Shown here in pieces: positions 6,935 to 15,232 of a DNA stretch of 26,900 nt. Each line of letters begins with the position of its first letter. Position 1 is the stretch's first letter. This stretch comes from Bacillota bacterium (GTDB taxonomy: Bacteria > Bacillota > Clostridia > Lachnospirales > Lachnospiraceae). The DNA lies in contig JAEZLZ010000014.1 of NCBI GenBank assembly GCA_023415055.1, positions 1-26,900 of the forward strand, in the 5' to 3' direction. Position numbers and translations under genes: made by a program. The notes below the pieces were generated by a model. It had not been told where the DNA came from, did not search any database, and was given only the letters and a program-made list of their open reading frames with translations.

Positions 6935-8089
6935 ATGAAAAACATGAAGAGAGTTTTAAGCCTGCTTGTGGTAATGAGCGTGGCGGTAGCAAGTCTCACG
7001 GCTTGCGGTGGTGCAACTAAAGATGACAAATTCTATATTGGCGGTATCGGACCTGTAACCGGTGGCGCCGCAGTTTATGGACAGAGCGTTAAAAACGGTG
7101 CTGAATTAGCAGTGAATGAGATTAATGAAGCAGGCGGTGTAAGCGGCGTTAAATTGGATTTCAAATTCGAAGATGATGAAGCAGACGGCGAGAAGGCTGT
7201 TAATGCATACAACACATTAAAGGATGGCGGAATGAAGCTTCTTATGGGTACCGTTACCTCCGGTGCTTGTGCATCCGTTATTGAGAAGACGAATGAGGAT
7301 AAGATGTTCCAATTAACTCCTTCTGCATCTTCCACAGACGTTATTAAATATGGTAATGTATACCAGGTATGCTTTACCGATCCCAATCAGGGTATTGCTT
7401 CCGCGCAATACATAGGTTCCAAGGGACTTGCTACAAAGGTTGCTGTAATTTATGACAGCTCCGATATCTACTCCTCTGGTATCTATGAGAAATTTACAGA
7501 AGAAGCTGCTAACCAGAATTTTGAAATTGTTGCTGCAGAAGCATTTACTGCAGACAGCAAGACAGACTTCTCTGTTCAGCTTCAGAAGGCAAAGGATGCC
7601 GGTGCAGAGCTTGTGTTCTTACCGATTTACTATTCTGAGGCATCACTGATTTTAACTCAGGCTGCAGCTCTTGAATACAAACCTATTTTCTTCGGCTGTG
7701 ACGGTCTTGATGGTATTCTTGCCGTAGAAAACTTTGATACAGCATTAGCAGAGGGCGTAATGCTTCTTACCCCCTTTGCAGCAGATGCAACCGATGCTTT
7801 AACATCAAAATTCGTTACGAGCTACAAAGACAAGTATGGCGAGGTTCCGAATCAGTTTGCTGCCGATGCTTATGATGCAATCTATATTATCAAAGCTGCA
7901 ATTGAGAAGAGCGGCGCAAAACCGGAAATGAGCATTGAGGAACTAGGTTCAGCTTTAAGGGGTGCAATGACTCAGATCTCTGTTGATGGCCTTACCGGCG
8001 CAGGTATGACTTGGGCAGCTACCGGTGAAGTGAATAAAGCACCCAGAGCTATCGTGATTCAGAATGGTGCATATGTATCTGCTGAATAA
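6935..8089 (+). CDS. livK: Branched-chain amino acid ABC transporter, substrate-binding lipoprotein
   Basis: This 384-residue extracellular receptor belongs to the LivK/Leu-Ile-Val-binding family (type I periplasmic-binding fold). Residues 1-23 are a lipoprotein signal peptide with lipobox LTAC, lipidated Cys24. The mature part begins with FYIGGIGPVTGGAAVYGQS and continues with GAELAVNEINEAGGV and a Ser/Ala-rich ligand segment (LTPSASSTDV), all typical of the family. It captures leucine, isoleucine, valine or a related ligand and hands it to LivHM; the precise ligand cannot be read. AGGAGGT lies 7 nt before the ATG. It has its own strong promoter and is followed by a terminator, so it can be made in excess over the permease. 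Confidence 0.92.
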   Translation: MKNMKRVLSLLVVMSVAVASLTACGGATKDDKFYIGGIGPVTGGAAVYGQSVKNGAELAVNEINEAGGVSGVKLDFKFEDDEADGEKAVNAYNTLKDGGMKLLMGTVTSGACASVIEKTNEDKMFQLTPSASSTDVIKYGNVYQVCFTDPNQGIASAQYIGSKGLATKVAVIYDSSDIYSSGIYEKFTEEAANQNFEIVAAEAFTADSKTDFSVQLQKAKDAGAELVFLPIYYSEASLILTQAAALEYKPIFFGCDGLDGILAVENFDTALAEGVMLLTPFAADATDALTSKFVTSYKDKYGEVPNQFAADAYDAIYIIKAAIEKSGAKPEMSIEELGSALRGAMTQISVDGLTGAGMTWAATGEVNKAPRAIVIQNGAYVSAE

Positions 8090-8165
8090 TTGGTCTGTTT
8101 GTTGCAAATAGTATTACTTGCGAATACTGGTAATACTGCTAAAACGTTCTATTCTTTGAGTATAA

Positions 8166-8206
8166 ATACAGAGGGACCAGGTAATGTCGTCCCTCTGTAT
8201 ATTTTA
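8166..8206 (+). terminator. Terminator between livK and livH
   Basis: A 12-bp perfect stem (ATACAGAGGGAC at 8166-8177, GTCCCTCTGTAT at 8189-8200) with an 11-nt loop is followed by ATTTTAT. The T-run is short (four T), so some readthrough into livH is possible. It lies 77 bp after the livK stop. Confidence 0.75.
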
Positions 8207-8313
8207 TATCATAGAACATTAGGTCCTATGATATAAAAAGCACTCCGTGCAGGATGCGCACGATGCTTAATTGGAAGATGGCCGCAAGTGGCTACGCGGC
8301 AGCGATATTCTTC
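8205..8313. repeat. Block of three consecutive hairpins between livK and livH
   Basis: Hairpin 1 pairs TATATCATAG (8205-8214) with CTATGATATA (8226-8235). Hairpin 2 pairs AAGCA and GTGC with GCAC and TGCTT (8238-8268). Hairpin 3 pairs GAAGA and GCCGC with GCGGC and TCTTC (8274-8313). The block is GC-richer than the surrounding intergenic DNA and lacks coding character. It could be a REP-like extragenic element, a 3'-end stabiliser of readthrough mRNA, or a small RNA. Together with the terminator and the livH promoter it accounts for most of the 396-bp gap 8090-8485. Confidence 0.45.
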
Positions 8314-8347
8314 ATAGTATAAAAATGCAAAAGAGATGTGTTTTTTG

Positions 8348-8376
8348 TTGTAACAAGGTTTTGCCTATGATACAAT
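8348..8376 (+). promoter_or_regulatory. Predicted promoter for livHMGF
   Basis: TTGTAA (8348-8353) and TACAAT (8371-8376) are 17 bp apart. Transcription would begin near 8383, about 100 nt before the livH ATG, giving the permease and ATPase genes a separate start from livK. Confidence 0.55.
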
Positions 8377-8485
8377 AGTTACGTTATAAAAGCTTATTAT
8401 TTGAATTTGCTCTCTTATATTATAGCGGTTATGAGAATGTTTTCTAATGAAATTATTGCATGAAATCATGCAGACGGGGGTCGTT

Positions 8486-9367
8486 ATGAGCTTTATTTCT
8501 TACTTAATTAAAGGCGTCAGCCTGGGAAGTGTATATTCGATCATAGCGCTTGGGTATACCATGGTTTATGGAATTGCAAAGATGCTAAATTTTGCCCATG
8601 GCGATGTTATTATGATTGGTGGCTATGTTATTTTTACTGTGATGAGCATGATGGGAATTAACCCGGTTATCGCAGTTCTGATTTCGATCATATTCTGTAC
8701 TCTATTAGGAATAACCATAGAGCGCGTTGCATATAAACCACTTCGAGGAGCGTCCTCGTTGGCTGTTTTAATTACAGCCATTGGTGTGAGTTATCTGCTT
8801 CAAAATCTTGCATTGCTGATCTTCGGTGCAGATACAAAATCTTTCAGCTCCGTGATTACCTTACCGGCTGTAAAATTGGCAGGAGGAGCATTAACCATCT
8901 CCGGAGAGACTTTGGTAACCATTCCGATTTGTATTATTATCATGGTTTCCTTAACCATTTTTGTAAAGAAATCCAGAACAGGACGCAGTATGCTTGCAGT
9001 ATCGGAGGATAAGGCAGCTGCAGTACTGATGGGTGTTAATGTGAATAAGACAATTGCAATTACCTTTGCCATCGGTTCCTCCCTTGCGGCGATTGCAAGT
9101 GCATTGATGTTCTCGGCATATCCCAGTCTTACCTCTACTTCAGGCTCCATGCCCGGTATCAAGGCCTTTGTCGCAGCGGTATTCGGCGGTATCGGATCGA
9201 TTCCCGGTGCAATGATCGGAGGCATATTACTTGGTGTGATTGAGATCTTAAGCCGTGCTTATATCTCCTCCCAGCTTGCTGACGCAATCGTATTTTTGAT
9301 TTTGATCTTAGTTCTTCTTGTTAAGCCTACCGGTATTCTAGGCAAGAAGATGCAAGAGAAAGTGTAG
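8486..9367 (+). CDS. livH: Branched-chain amino acid ABC transporter permease LivH
   Basis: This 293-residue integral membrane protein has about eight hydrophobic segments and LivH signatures near the N-terminus (GSVYSIIALGYTMVYGI, LNFAHGDVIMIGGY) and in the cytoplasmic loop that contacts the ATPase (FKKSRTGRSMLAVSEDKAAAVLMGVNV-like region at about residues 163-190). It forms half of the transmembrane channel with LivM. GGGGG at 8476-8480 sits 5 nt before this ATG, whereas the in-frame ATG at 8447 has no ribosome site and would add 13 residues not typical of the family. The stop is followed 9 bp later by livM. Confidence 0.9.
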   Translation: MSFISYLIKGVSLGSVYSIIALGYTMVYGIAKMLNFAHGDVIMIGGYVIFTVMSMMGINPVIAVLISIIFCTLLGITIERVAYKPLRGASSLAVLITAIGVSYLLQNLALLIFGADTKSFSSVITLPAVKLAGGALTISGETLVTIPICIIIMVSLTIFVKKSRTGRSMLAVSEDKAAAVLMGVNVNKTIAITFAIGSSLAAIASALMFSAYPSLTSTSGSMPGIKAFVAAVFGGIGSIPGAMIGGILLGVIEILSRAYISSQLADAIVFLILILVLLVKPTGILGKKMQEKV

Positions 9368-9376
9368 GTGGGAACG

Positions 9377-10468
9377 ATGAGACAATGGAAAGTATTTAAT
9401 CAGTTAAATAAGTCTACACGTAATAATGTGATTACGATCGGAATTATAGTCTTTGTATATGTGCTGTGCCAGCTTCTAACTGCTGTCGGGGCCTTATCAA
9501 ATTTAATGCAGGGCCTTTTAGTTCCACTTTGCTATTATTCGATTTTAGCAGTATCGTTGAACCTGACCGTAGGTATTCTGGGTGAGCTTAGCTTGGGCCA
9601 TGCCGGCTTTATGTGTATCGGTGCATTTTCCAGTGCATTTTTCTCGAGATTAACCGAAAACACCATTACCAGCCCGTTTCTTCGTTTCCCTCTGGCAGTT
9701 ATCATTGGAGCAGTTTTTGCAGCATTATTCGGTGGTCTGATCGGTATCGTAGTTCTTCGCCTTCGCGGTGATTATCTGGCTATCGTTACCCTTGCATTTG
9801 GAGAGATTATTAAGAATATCATCAATGTCTTGTACATTGGTATCGATAACAGCGGTTTCCATTTTTCTATGAAAGATTCAATATCCCTTGGTCTTGCGAA
9901 AGATGGTGACATTCTTATCAATGGTGCCAAAGGAATCACAGGAACTCCGCATGATACTACATTCACGATTGCAGTGTTGTTCTTAATTGTTGTATATCTG
10001 ATCATAACAAATTTGATTAATTCACGTTCCGGCAGAGCAATTCAGGCAATCCGTGATAATCGTATTGCTGCGGAATCTGTCGGCATCGATATTACTAAGT
10101 TTAAGATTTTAGCTTTCACCTTATCTGCTGCAATGGCAGGTGTTGCCGGTGTATTGTATTCTCACAATATATCAACTTTGGTGGCGACTCCTAAGAATTT
10201 TGGTTATAACATGTCGATTATGATTCTGGTATTTGTCGTTCTTGGAGGAATGGGCAATATCCGTGGTTCCATCATTGCTGCGGTAATACTTACACTGCTC
10301 CCGGAATATCTGCGCTTTATGCAGGATTACCGCATGCTGATCTATGCCTTGGTATTGATTGCTATGATGATATTTAATTGGAATCCGACATGCATCGCAT
10401 GGCGTAAAAACCACTCATTTAAGGAAGTATTGTTATCCTTTATGAAGAAGAACGGAAAGGAGGCATAA
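9377..10468 (+). CDS. livM: Branched-chain amino acid ABC transporter permease LivM
   Basis: This membrane protein of 363 residues has about nine to ten hydrophobic segments. LivM hallmarks are YYSILAVSLNLTVGILGELSLGHAGF at the N-terminal third (about residues 54-79), GDYLAIVTLAFGEI, and the ATPase-contact loop with SRSGRAIQAIRDNRIAAESVG. It pairs with LivH to form the transport path. AGGTGG overlaps the livH stop and lies 5 nt before this ATG; a GTG at 9368, immediately after the livH stop codon, would add three residues and is less well spaced. The tight spacing implies cotranslation with livH. The tail is basic and cytoplasmic. Confidence 0.9.
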   Translation: MRQWKVFNQLNKSTRNNVITIGIIVFVYVLCQLLTAVGALSNLMQGLLVPLCYYSILAVSLNLTVGILGELSLGHAGFMCIGAFSSAFFSRLTENTITSPFLRFPLAVIIGAVFAALFGGLIGIVVLRLRGDYLAIVTLAFGEIIKNIINVLYIGIDNSGFHFSMKDSISLGLAKDGDILINGAKGITGTPHDTTFTIAVLFLIVVYLIITNLINSRSGRAIQAIRDNRIAAESVGIDITKFKILAFTLSAAMAGVAGVLYSHNISTLVATPKNFGYNMSIMILVFVVLGGMGNIRGSIIAAVILTLLPEYLRFMQDYRMLIYALVLIAMMIFNWNPTCIAWRKNHSFKEVLLSFMKKNGKEA

Positions 10469-10472
10469 GCGT

Positions 10473-11231
10473 ATGGCAATGTTATCTGTTAAAAACTTAG
10501 GCATTTCCTTTGGCGGACTACGTGCGGTAGATTCCTTTAGCATAACAATCGAAAAAGGAGAACTGTACGGCCTGATCGGACCGAACGGAGCAGGTAAGAC
10601 CACGGCTTTTAATCTTTTGACAGGAGTATATAAGCCTGATTCCGGGGTTATTACTCTGGACGGAAGGAATATTACCGGACTTAGTACCATAGAGATTAAT
10701 AAAGCGGGGATCGCCAGAACCTTCCAGAATATCCGTTTATTTAAGAATATGACGGTGCTTGATAATGTAAAAATCGGACTTCACAACAATTATCGGTATT
10801 CGACAACAGCAGGAATTCTTCGTTTGCCGTCCTACTTTAAGCTTGAGAAGCAGATGAATGAGAAGGCCTTCGATATCCTGAAGGTGTTTGATCTTGATAA
10901 GGATGCACATTACCTTTCGGCAAATCTTCCTTACGGAAAGCAAAGAAAGCTGGAGATTGCCAGAGCACTTGCTACGAATCCAAAGATGCTGTTATTAGAC
11001 GAGCCGGCAGCAGGAATGAATCCTTCCGAGACCGAGGAGCTTATGAAAACCATTACCTTGATCCGGGAAAAATACGATGTTACTATTTTACTGATCGAGC
11101 ATGATATGAAGCTTGTAGCCGGTATCTGCGAGAAGATCTTTGTATTGAACTTCGGTATGGAGCTGGCGAACGGATTGCCACAGGAGGTACTGAACAACCC
11201 GGAAGTGATCAAAGCATATCTTGGCGAATAA
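10473..11231 (+). CDS. livG: Branched-chain amino acid ABC transporter ATPase LivG
   Basis: This 252-residue cytoplasmic ATPase couples ATP hydrolysis to transport through LivHM. Walker A GPNGAGKT is at 36-43, the signature motif at 152-157 reads LPYGKQ rather than the textbook LSGGQ, Walker B LLLDEP is at 173-178, and the switch His is His210 (IEHDM). The length and the insertion after the Q-loop (FQNIRLFKNMTVLDNV and the following loop) match LivG. AAGGAGG lies 9 nt before the ATG and overlaps the livM stop region. The Pro in the signature motif is a variation on the LSYGQQR usual in LivG and is probably tolerated, as all catalytic residues are present. Confidence 0.92.
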   Translation: MAMLSVKNLGISFGGLRAVDSFSITIEKGELYGLIGPNGAGKTTAFNLLTGVYKPDSGVITLDGRNITGLSTIEINKAGIARTFQNIRLFKNMTVLDNVKIGLHNNYRYSTTAGILRLPSYFKLEKQMNEKAFDILKVFDLDKDAHYLSANLPYGKQRKLEIARALATNPKMLLLDEPAAGMNPSETEELMKTITLIREKYDVTILLIEHDMKLVAGICEKIFVLNFGMELANGLPQEVLNNPEVIKAYLGE

Positions 11232-11249
11232 CGGAGGAAGGATAAAACT

Positions 11250-11954
11250 ATGCTGGAAGTTAAAAATCTACAAGTTTATTATGGTGTGATCCAGGCAATC
11301 AAGGATGTATCCTTTACGGTTAATGAAGGTGAAGTAATCGCCTTAATCGGTGCCAATGGTGCCGGAAAGACAACTATTTTGCATACCATCACCGGTCTGA
11401 TCACTGCAAAGGGCGGAGAAGTACTATATGAAGGTATGGATCTTCAGAAAATCCCTGCTCATAAAATTGTTTCTTTAGGTATTGCTCATGTACCGGAGGG
11501 AAGGCATGTATTTGCGCAGCTAAGCGTATATGAAAATCTTTTGATGGGTGCCTTTACTCGGAAAGATAAAGCGGAGATAGAAGAATCCATCCAAAGTGTA
11601 TATAAGCGCTTTCCAAGATTACAGGAGAGAAGGAATCAGCTGGCTGGGACCTTAAGCGGTGGGGAACAGCAGATGCTCGCTATGGGACGCGCACTGATGT
11701 CCAAGCCGAAGATTATACTTATGGATGAACCGTCCATGGGTCTTTCTCCGATTCTGGTGGCTGAGATTTTTGATATTATAAAAAGCATCAGTAAGAGCGG
11801 AACCACGGTTCTTTTGGTTGAGCAGAACGCAAAGAAGGCATTGTCCATCGCTGATCGTGCCTACGTTCTTGAGACAGGGAAGATTGTACTTACGGATGAT
11901 GCAAAGAGGCTTATGGATAATGAGCAGGTAAAGAAAGCTTACCTTGGTGAATAA
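11250..11954 (+). CDS. livF: Branched-chain amino acid ABC transporter ATPase LivF
   Basis: The second ATPase subunit, 234 residues, forms a heterodimer with LivG on the cytoplasmic side of the transporter. Walker A GANGAGKT is at 34-41, the family-typical VPEGRHVFAQLSVYENLLMGA at about 81-101, signature LSGGEQ at 135-140 and Walker B ILMDEP at 156-161. The switch position is Gln (VEQNA), normal for LivF. GGAGGAAGG precedes the ATG, 18 bp after livG. No clear intrinsic terminator follows directly; the next strong one is after the kinase-like gene, so that gene may be partly cotranscribed. Confidence 0.92.
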   Translation: MLEVKNLQVYYGVIQAIKDVSFTVNEGEVIALIGANGAGKTTILHTITGLITAKGGEVLYEGMDLQKIPAHKIVSLGIAHVPEGRHVFAQLSVYENLLMGAFTRKDKAEIEESIQSVYKRFPRLQERRNQLAGTLSGGEQQMLAMGRALMSKPKIILMDEPSMGLSPILVAEIFDIIKSISKSGTTVLLVEQNAKKALSIADRAYVLETGKIVLTDDAKRLMDNEQVKKAYLGE

Positions 11955-11984
11955 TACGAATTATACTGATTCACATGTAGAAGT

Positions 11985-12028
11985 TTGTGCCTGCATTGTT
12001 TTAAGTGTACTATATACAATCAGCACAA
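11985..12028 (+). promoter_or_regulatory. Possible promoter inside an inverted repeat before the kinase-like gene
   Basis: TTGTGC (11985-11990) and TACTAT (12008-12013) are 17 bp apart. The same stretch is an imperfect inverted repeat: TTGTGCCTGCATTGT on the left, ACAATCAGCACAA on the right (12016-12028), with two bulges. It could be a promoter with an operator or a weak terminator after livF; the sequence does not decide. Confidence 0.35.
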
Positions 12029-12080
12029 GCTAATTCTAAGGGTAGGATAGTAGAATTGTAATGAGAAGGAGGTATTTCAA

Positions 12081-12701
12081 TTGGATAAGTATGTGATTAC
12101 AATTGCCAGAGGATATGGCAGCGGCGGACGTACCATCGGTAAGATGCTTTCAGAGGAATTGGGGATACCTTATTATGACAGGGACTTATTACGTCTTGCT
12201 TCGGATGATAGCGGAATCAACGAACAGCTCTTTGCAAAAGCGGATGAAAAGCTGAAGAAAAGCCTGCTGTTTAAGATAGCCAGTAACATATATAAGGGTG
12301 AACTCATACCACCGGATAGTGATGAATTTGTTTCAAACGATAACTTATTCAATTATCAGGCTAAGATTATTAAAGAGCTTGCTGACACAGAAACCTGTAT
12401 TATCATCGGCCGCTGCGCGGATTTTATTCTGAAGGATCATCCGAATGTTGTACGGTTATTTGTTCATGCACCCTTACAGGATTGCATCAATACACTGGTG
12501 GAGATGACCGGTAAATCCGAGAAGGAAGTAGAAAAGCAGATTCTGGAGATCGATAAGCATCGTGCAGAATATTATAAATATTATACAGGTCGAGAGTGGG
12601 AGAATGCAAAGCACTATGATCTGTGTCTTAACAGCAGTAAGTTAGGATTTGATAAGTGTGTTGAAATTGTAAAATCCTATCTTCAAATCAGATTTCGATA
12701 G
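12081..12701 (+). CDS. Cytidylate kinase-like family protein (TTG start)
   Basis: This 206-residue P-loop protein resembles the cytidylate-kinase-like family. The N-terminus YVITIARGYGSGGRTIGKML carries a P-loop variant (GYGSGGRT, about residues 10-17), followed by LGIPYYDRDLL, the IIGRCADFIL motif near residues 112-121 and a basic region with AEYYKYYTGREW. Members of this family are common in Clostridia but their substrates are mostly not established, so nucleotide phosphorylation is family inference. The start is TTG: GAAGGAGGT lies 7-8 nt upstream, and the nearby ATG at 12061 is in another frame. It follows the liv operon by 126 bp and is closed by a terminator. Confidence 0.8.
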   Translation: MDKYVITIARGYGSGGRTIGKMLSEELGIPYYDRDLLRLASDDSGINEQLFAKADEKLKKSLLFKIASNIYKGELIPPDSDEFVSNDNLFNYQAKIIKELADTETCIIIGRCADFILKDHPNVVRLFVHAPLQDCINTLVEMTGKSEKEVEKQILEIDKHRAEYYKYYTGREWENAKHYDLCLNSSKLGFDKCVEIVKSYLQIRFR

Positions 12702-12721
12702 GAATAACCCAGAAATTCAGA

Positions 12722-12791
12722 GGCTGTTGCAAAACAGGAATTCGTTAGGCTTACTTCGAGCAAGATTTCCTGTTTTTCAACAGTCTTTTTT
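12722..12791 (+). terminator. Long-stem terminator after the kinase-like gene
   Basis: GGCTGTTGCAAAACAGGAA (12722-12740) pairs with TTCCTGTTTTTCAACAGTC (12767-12785) over 19 positions with one G-U pair and one mismatch, followed by six T residues (12786-12791). Its outer sequence is closely related to the structure at 19091-19193. Confidence 0.85.
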
Positions 12792-12838
12792 CCTTGATTT
12801 TACTTATGCCTTCTGAATGCATAAATATAACAGGGGTA

Positions 12839-12867
12839 TTGATAACCATACAGGATTATGATATACT
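12839..12867 (+). promoter_or_regulatory. Promoter of the aminotransferase-hisC-receiver-queH unit
   Basis: TTGATA (12839-12844) and TATACT (12862-12867) are exactly 17 bp apart. The predicted transcription start near 12874 lies downstream of the first in-frame ATG (12858), which argues that translation begins at 12912. Confidence 0.75.
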
Positions 12868-12911
12868 TTAGGGCAAAATTTGAGATGGCTATGCCGGAAA
12901 TGAGGTACGCA

Positions 12912-14099
12912 ATGATTTCAGAAAAGATGGTGGGATTAGTTAAAAACAGTTCAGTAATCAGAGCTATGTTTGAAGAGGGAAAAAGACTTGCCGGTATCTA
13001 TGGTGCGGAGAATGTGTATGATTTCAGCTTGGGTAATCCAAGTGTAGAACCGCCCAAGGAGATAAAGGAGGCACTTCTGCAGGTGATTTCTGAGGAGGCT
13101 CCGAATCTGGTCCACGGATACATGAATAATTCCGGATATGAGGATGTCAGAGAAAAGATTGCAAATTCCATCAATCATAATTTTGGTACGGATTTTCATT
13201 ATAACAATATCATCATGACCGTGGGTGCTGCCGGCGGTCTGAATGTGATTTTAAAGACTCTGTTAAATCCCGGAGATGAGGTTGTTGTATTTGCTCCCTT
13301 CTTCGGTGAATATCGTAATTATATCAGTAATTTTGACGGACAGATTGTTATCATCAGTCCGAATACCATAGATTTTCAGCCTAACCTCCGGGAGTTTGAG
13401 CAGAAGCTTACTGCTAAGACGAAGGCAGTTCTTGTCAATACGCCGAATAATCCCACAGGTGTTGTATACTCTGAACAAACCATTCGGGAATTGGCATCAA
13501 TATTAGAGAAGAAGCAAAAGGAATTTGGCACCTCTATCTATCTGATTGCAGATGAGCCTTATCGAGAGCTGGCTTATGACGGTGTGGAGGTTCCTTATCT
13601 TACGAAATTCTATCCCAATACCATCGTCGGCTATTCCTACAGTAAATCCTTATCTTTGCCGGGGGAGAGAATCGGATATCTCGTTATTCCCACGGAAGTA
13701 GATGATTACGAGGAGGTAGTTGCAGGAGCAAATGTTGCAAATCGAATTCTTGGTTATGTGAATGCCCCTTCCCTAATTCAGAGGGCGGTTGCGAGATGCT
13801 TGAATGCGAAGGTTGAGGTTGAGATCTATAACCGGAACAGAGAATTGTTATACAGTGAGCTGGTATCCTATGGATATCAATGTGTTAAGCCTCAGGGAGC
13901 CTTTTATCTGTTTGTCAAAGCCTTGGAGGAGGATGACAAAGCTTTCTGCGAGAAGGCGAAGAAGTATAATCTGCTGATTGTCCCCGGTTCCTCCTTTGGC
14001 TGTCCCGGCTATTGCAGAATTGCTTACTGTGTGGATTATGATATGATAAAGAGAGCTTTGCCGAAATTTGAGTTACTAGCCAAGGAATATGGCAAATAG
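12912..14099 (+). CDS. PLP-dependent class I/II aminotransferase
   Basis: This 395-residue fold-type I aminotransferase is related to aspartate/aromatic aminotransferases. Landmarks are FSLGNPSVEPP (38-48), MTVGAAGGLN (102-111) for cofactor phosphate contact, NTPNNPTG (176-183), DEPYREL (214-220, the Asp that pairs with the pyridine nitrogen), and the Schiff-base Lys245 in YSYSKSLSLPGERIGY. It would transfer an amino group between an amino acid and a 2-oxo acid; the substrate cannot be assigned, although the neighbouring hisC hints at amino acid synthesis. GAGGT sits 5 nt before this ATG; an in-frame ATG at 12858 overlaps the -10 box and is rejected. It heads the four-gene operon. Confidence 0.85.
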   Translation: MISEKMVGLVKNSSVIRAMFEEGKRLAGIYGAENVYDFSLGNPSVEPPKEIKEALLQVISEEAPNLVHGYMNNSGYEDVREKIANSINHNFGTDFHYNNIIMTVGAAGGLNVILKTLLNPGDEVVVFAPFFGEYRNYISNFDGQIVIISPNTIDFQPNLREFEQKLTAKTKAVLVNTPNNPTGVVYSEQTIRELASILEKKQKEFGTSIYLIADEPYRELAYDGVEVPYLTKFYPNTIVGYSYSKSLSLPGERIGYLVIPTEVDDYEEVVAGANVANRILGYVNAPSLIQRAVARCLNAKVEVEIYNRNRELLYSELVSYGYQCVKPQGAFYLFVKALEEDDKAFCEKAKKYNLLIVPGSSFGCPGYCRIAYCVDYDMIKRALPKFELLAKEYGK

Positions 14100-14122
14100 T
14101 CTATCATTTTGGAGAAAGGAAA

Positions 14123-14158
14123 ATGCGACAATATGGATTAGATATTGTTGCTGGATAA
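14123..14158 (+). CDS. 11-codon micro-ORF in front of hisC
   Basis: GGAGAAAGGAAA immediately precedes an ATG that opens an 11-codon frame (MRQYGLDIVAG) ending in TAA at 14156-14158, three bases before the hisC ATG and in the same frame. The strong ribosome site belongs to this micro-ORF, while hisC itself has only a weak GGA nearby. It contains no His, so it is not a classic histidine attenuator peptide. It could couple translation into hisC or be chance; no homology can be claimed at this length. Confidence 0.4.
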   Translation: MRQYGLDIVAG

Positions 14159-14161
14159 CGT

Positions 14162-15232
14162 ATGAGACCGTGGGAAAAGAATATACGGACTGTCATTCCT
14201 TATGTGCCTGGAGAGCAACCGAATAATAAGGATATGATCAAGCTGAATACCAATGAGAATCCGTATCCGCCGGCACCGGGAGTAAAAAAGGTACTCGAGA
14301 GTCTGGATGCAGATATTTTGAGATTATACCCCGATCCAACCATTAAGCTGCTTGTTGAGGAACTGGCGCATTATTATCATTTATCCCAGGATCAGGTTTT
14401 TGTGGGCGTCGGGTCGGATGATGTTTTGGCTACCGCTTTTTTAACCTTTTTTAATTCCGAGCAGCCGGTTCTATTTCCCGATATCACTTATTCTTTTTAT
14501 CCAGTTTGGTGTGATTTATACCGAATTCCTTATCAAAGATGTTCGCTGGATGATAGCTTTCGCATCTGCCCGGAGGATTATTACCGGACCAACGGCGGTA
14601 TTGTATTGGCAAATCCCAATGCCCCTACCTCAATCTATGAGGAGCTGTCGGTAATCGAGGATATTCTGAGACATAATCAGGAGAGCATCGTTATTGTAGA
14701 TGAAGCCTATGTTGACTTTGCCGGAGCTTCTGCAATAGAATTGATTGACCGGTATGAGAATCTTGTCGTAGTACAGACCTTCTCGAAAGCAAGATCCATG
14801 GCAGGAATGCGAATCGGTTATGCGATGGGTAATCCAGCCCTGATCAAGACATTGAATGATGTAAAATATTCTATCAATTCTTATACATTAAATCAGACAG
14901 CGATTTATTCCGGAGTTGAGGCGGTAAAGGATGTGGACTATTTTAAGAAGGGAATACAAAAGGTGATTGCCACAAGAGAATGGGCGGAAGAGCAGTTGAC
15001 ACAACTGGGCTTTTCCTATCCGATGTCCGGTGCGAACTTCATCTTTGCAACTCATGAACATATACCGGCAAAAGATATTTTTGAGGCTCTCAGAAGGAAT
15101 CATATTTATGTGCGTTACTTTAATGCACCAAGAATTGACAATTATCTGCGAATATCCATAGGGACCGAGGAGGAGATGTGCCGGTTATTTACATTCTTAA
15201 AAGACTTTATTTCGGGAGGAGTAAGCAAATGA
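14162..15232 (+). CDS. hisC: Histidinol-phosphate aminotransferase
   Basis: This 356-residue PLP enzyme converts imidazole acetol phosphate to histidinol phosphate in histidine synthesis. It begins MRPWEKNIRTVIPYVPGEQP, a typical HisC N-terminus, then KLNTNENPYPP (27-37), LYPDPT (55-60), GVGSDDVL (82-89), NPNAPTS (151-157, usually ending TG), DEAYVDF (180-186) and the Schiff-base Lys209 in QTFSKARSMAGMRIGYAMG. The length is normal. The gene is outside any visible his operon, so related aromatic or other transamination cannot be excluded. Its last codons overlap the next gene (ATGA). The local ribosome site is weak; entry may depend on the micro-ORF just upstream. Confidence 0.9.
   Translation: MRPWEKNIRTVIPYVPGEQPNNKDMIKLNTNENPYPPAPGVKKVLESLDADILRLYPDPTIKLLVEELAHYYHLSQDQVFVGVGSDDVLATAFLTFFNSEQPVLFPDITYSFYPVWCDLYRIPYQRCSLDDSFRICPEDYYRTNGGIVLANPNAPTSIYEELSVIEDILRHNQESIVIVDEAYVDFAGASAIELIDRYENLVVVQTFSKARSMAGMRIGYAMGNPALIKTLNDVKYSINSYTLNQTAIYSGVEAVKDVDYFKKGIQKVIATREWAEEQLTQLGFSYPMSGANFIFATHEHIPAKDIFEALRRNHIYVRYFNAPRIDNYLRISIGTEEEMCRLFTFLKDFISGGVSK

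Noticed and set aside
8800..9225. A 141-codon minus-strand open frame inside livH
   Set aside because: It is an antisense shadow of a well-supported membrane protein gene, with no ribosome site or recognisable domain.
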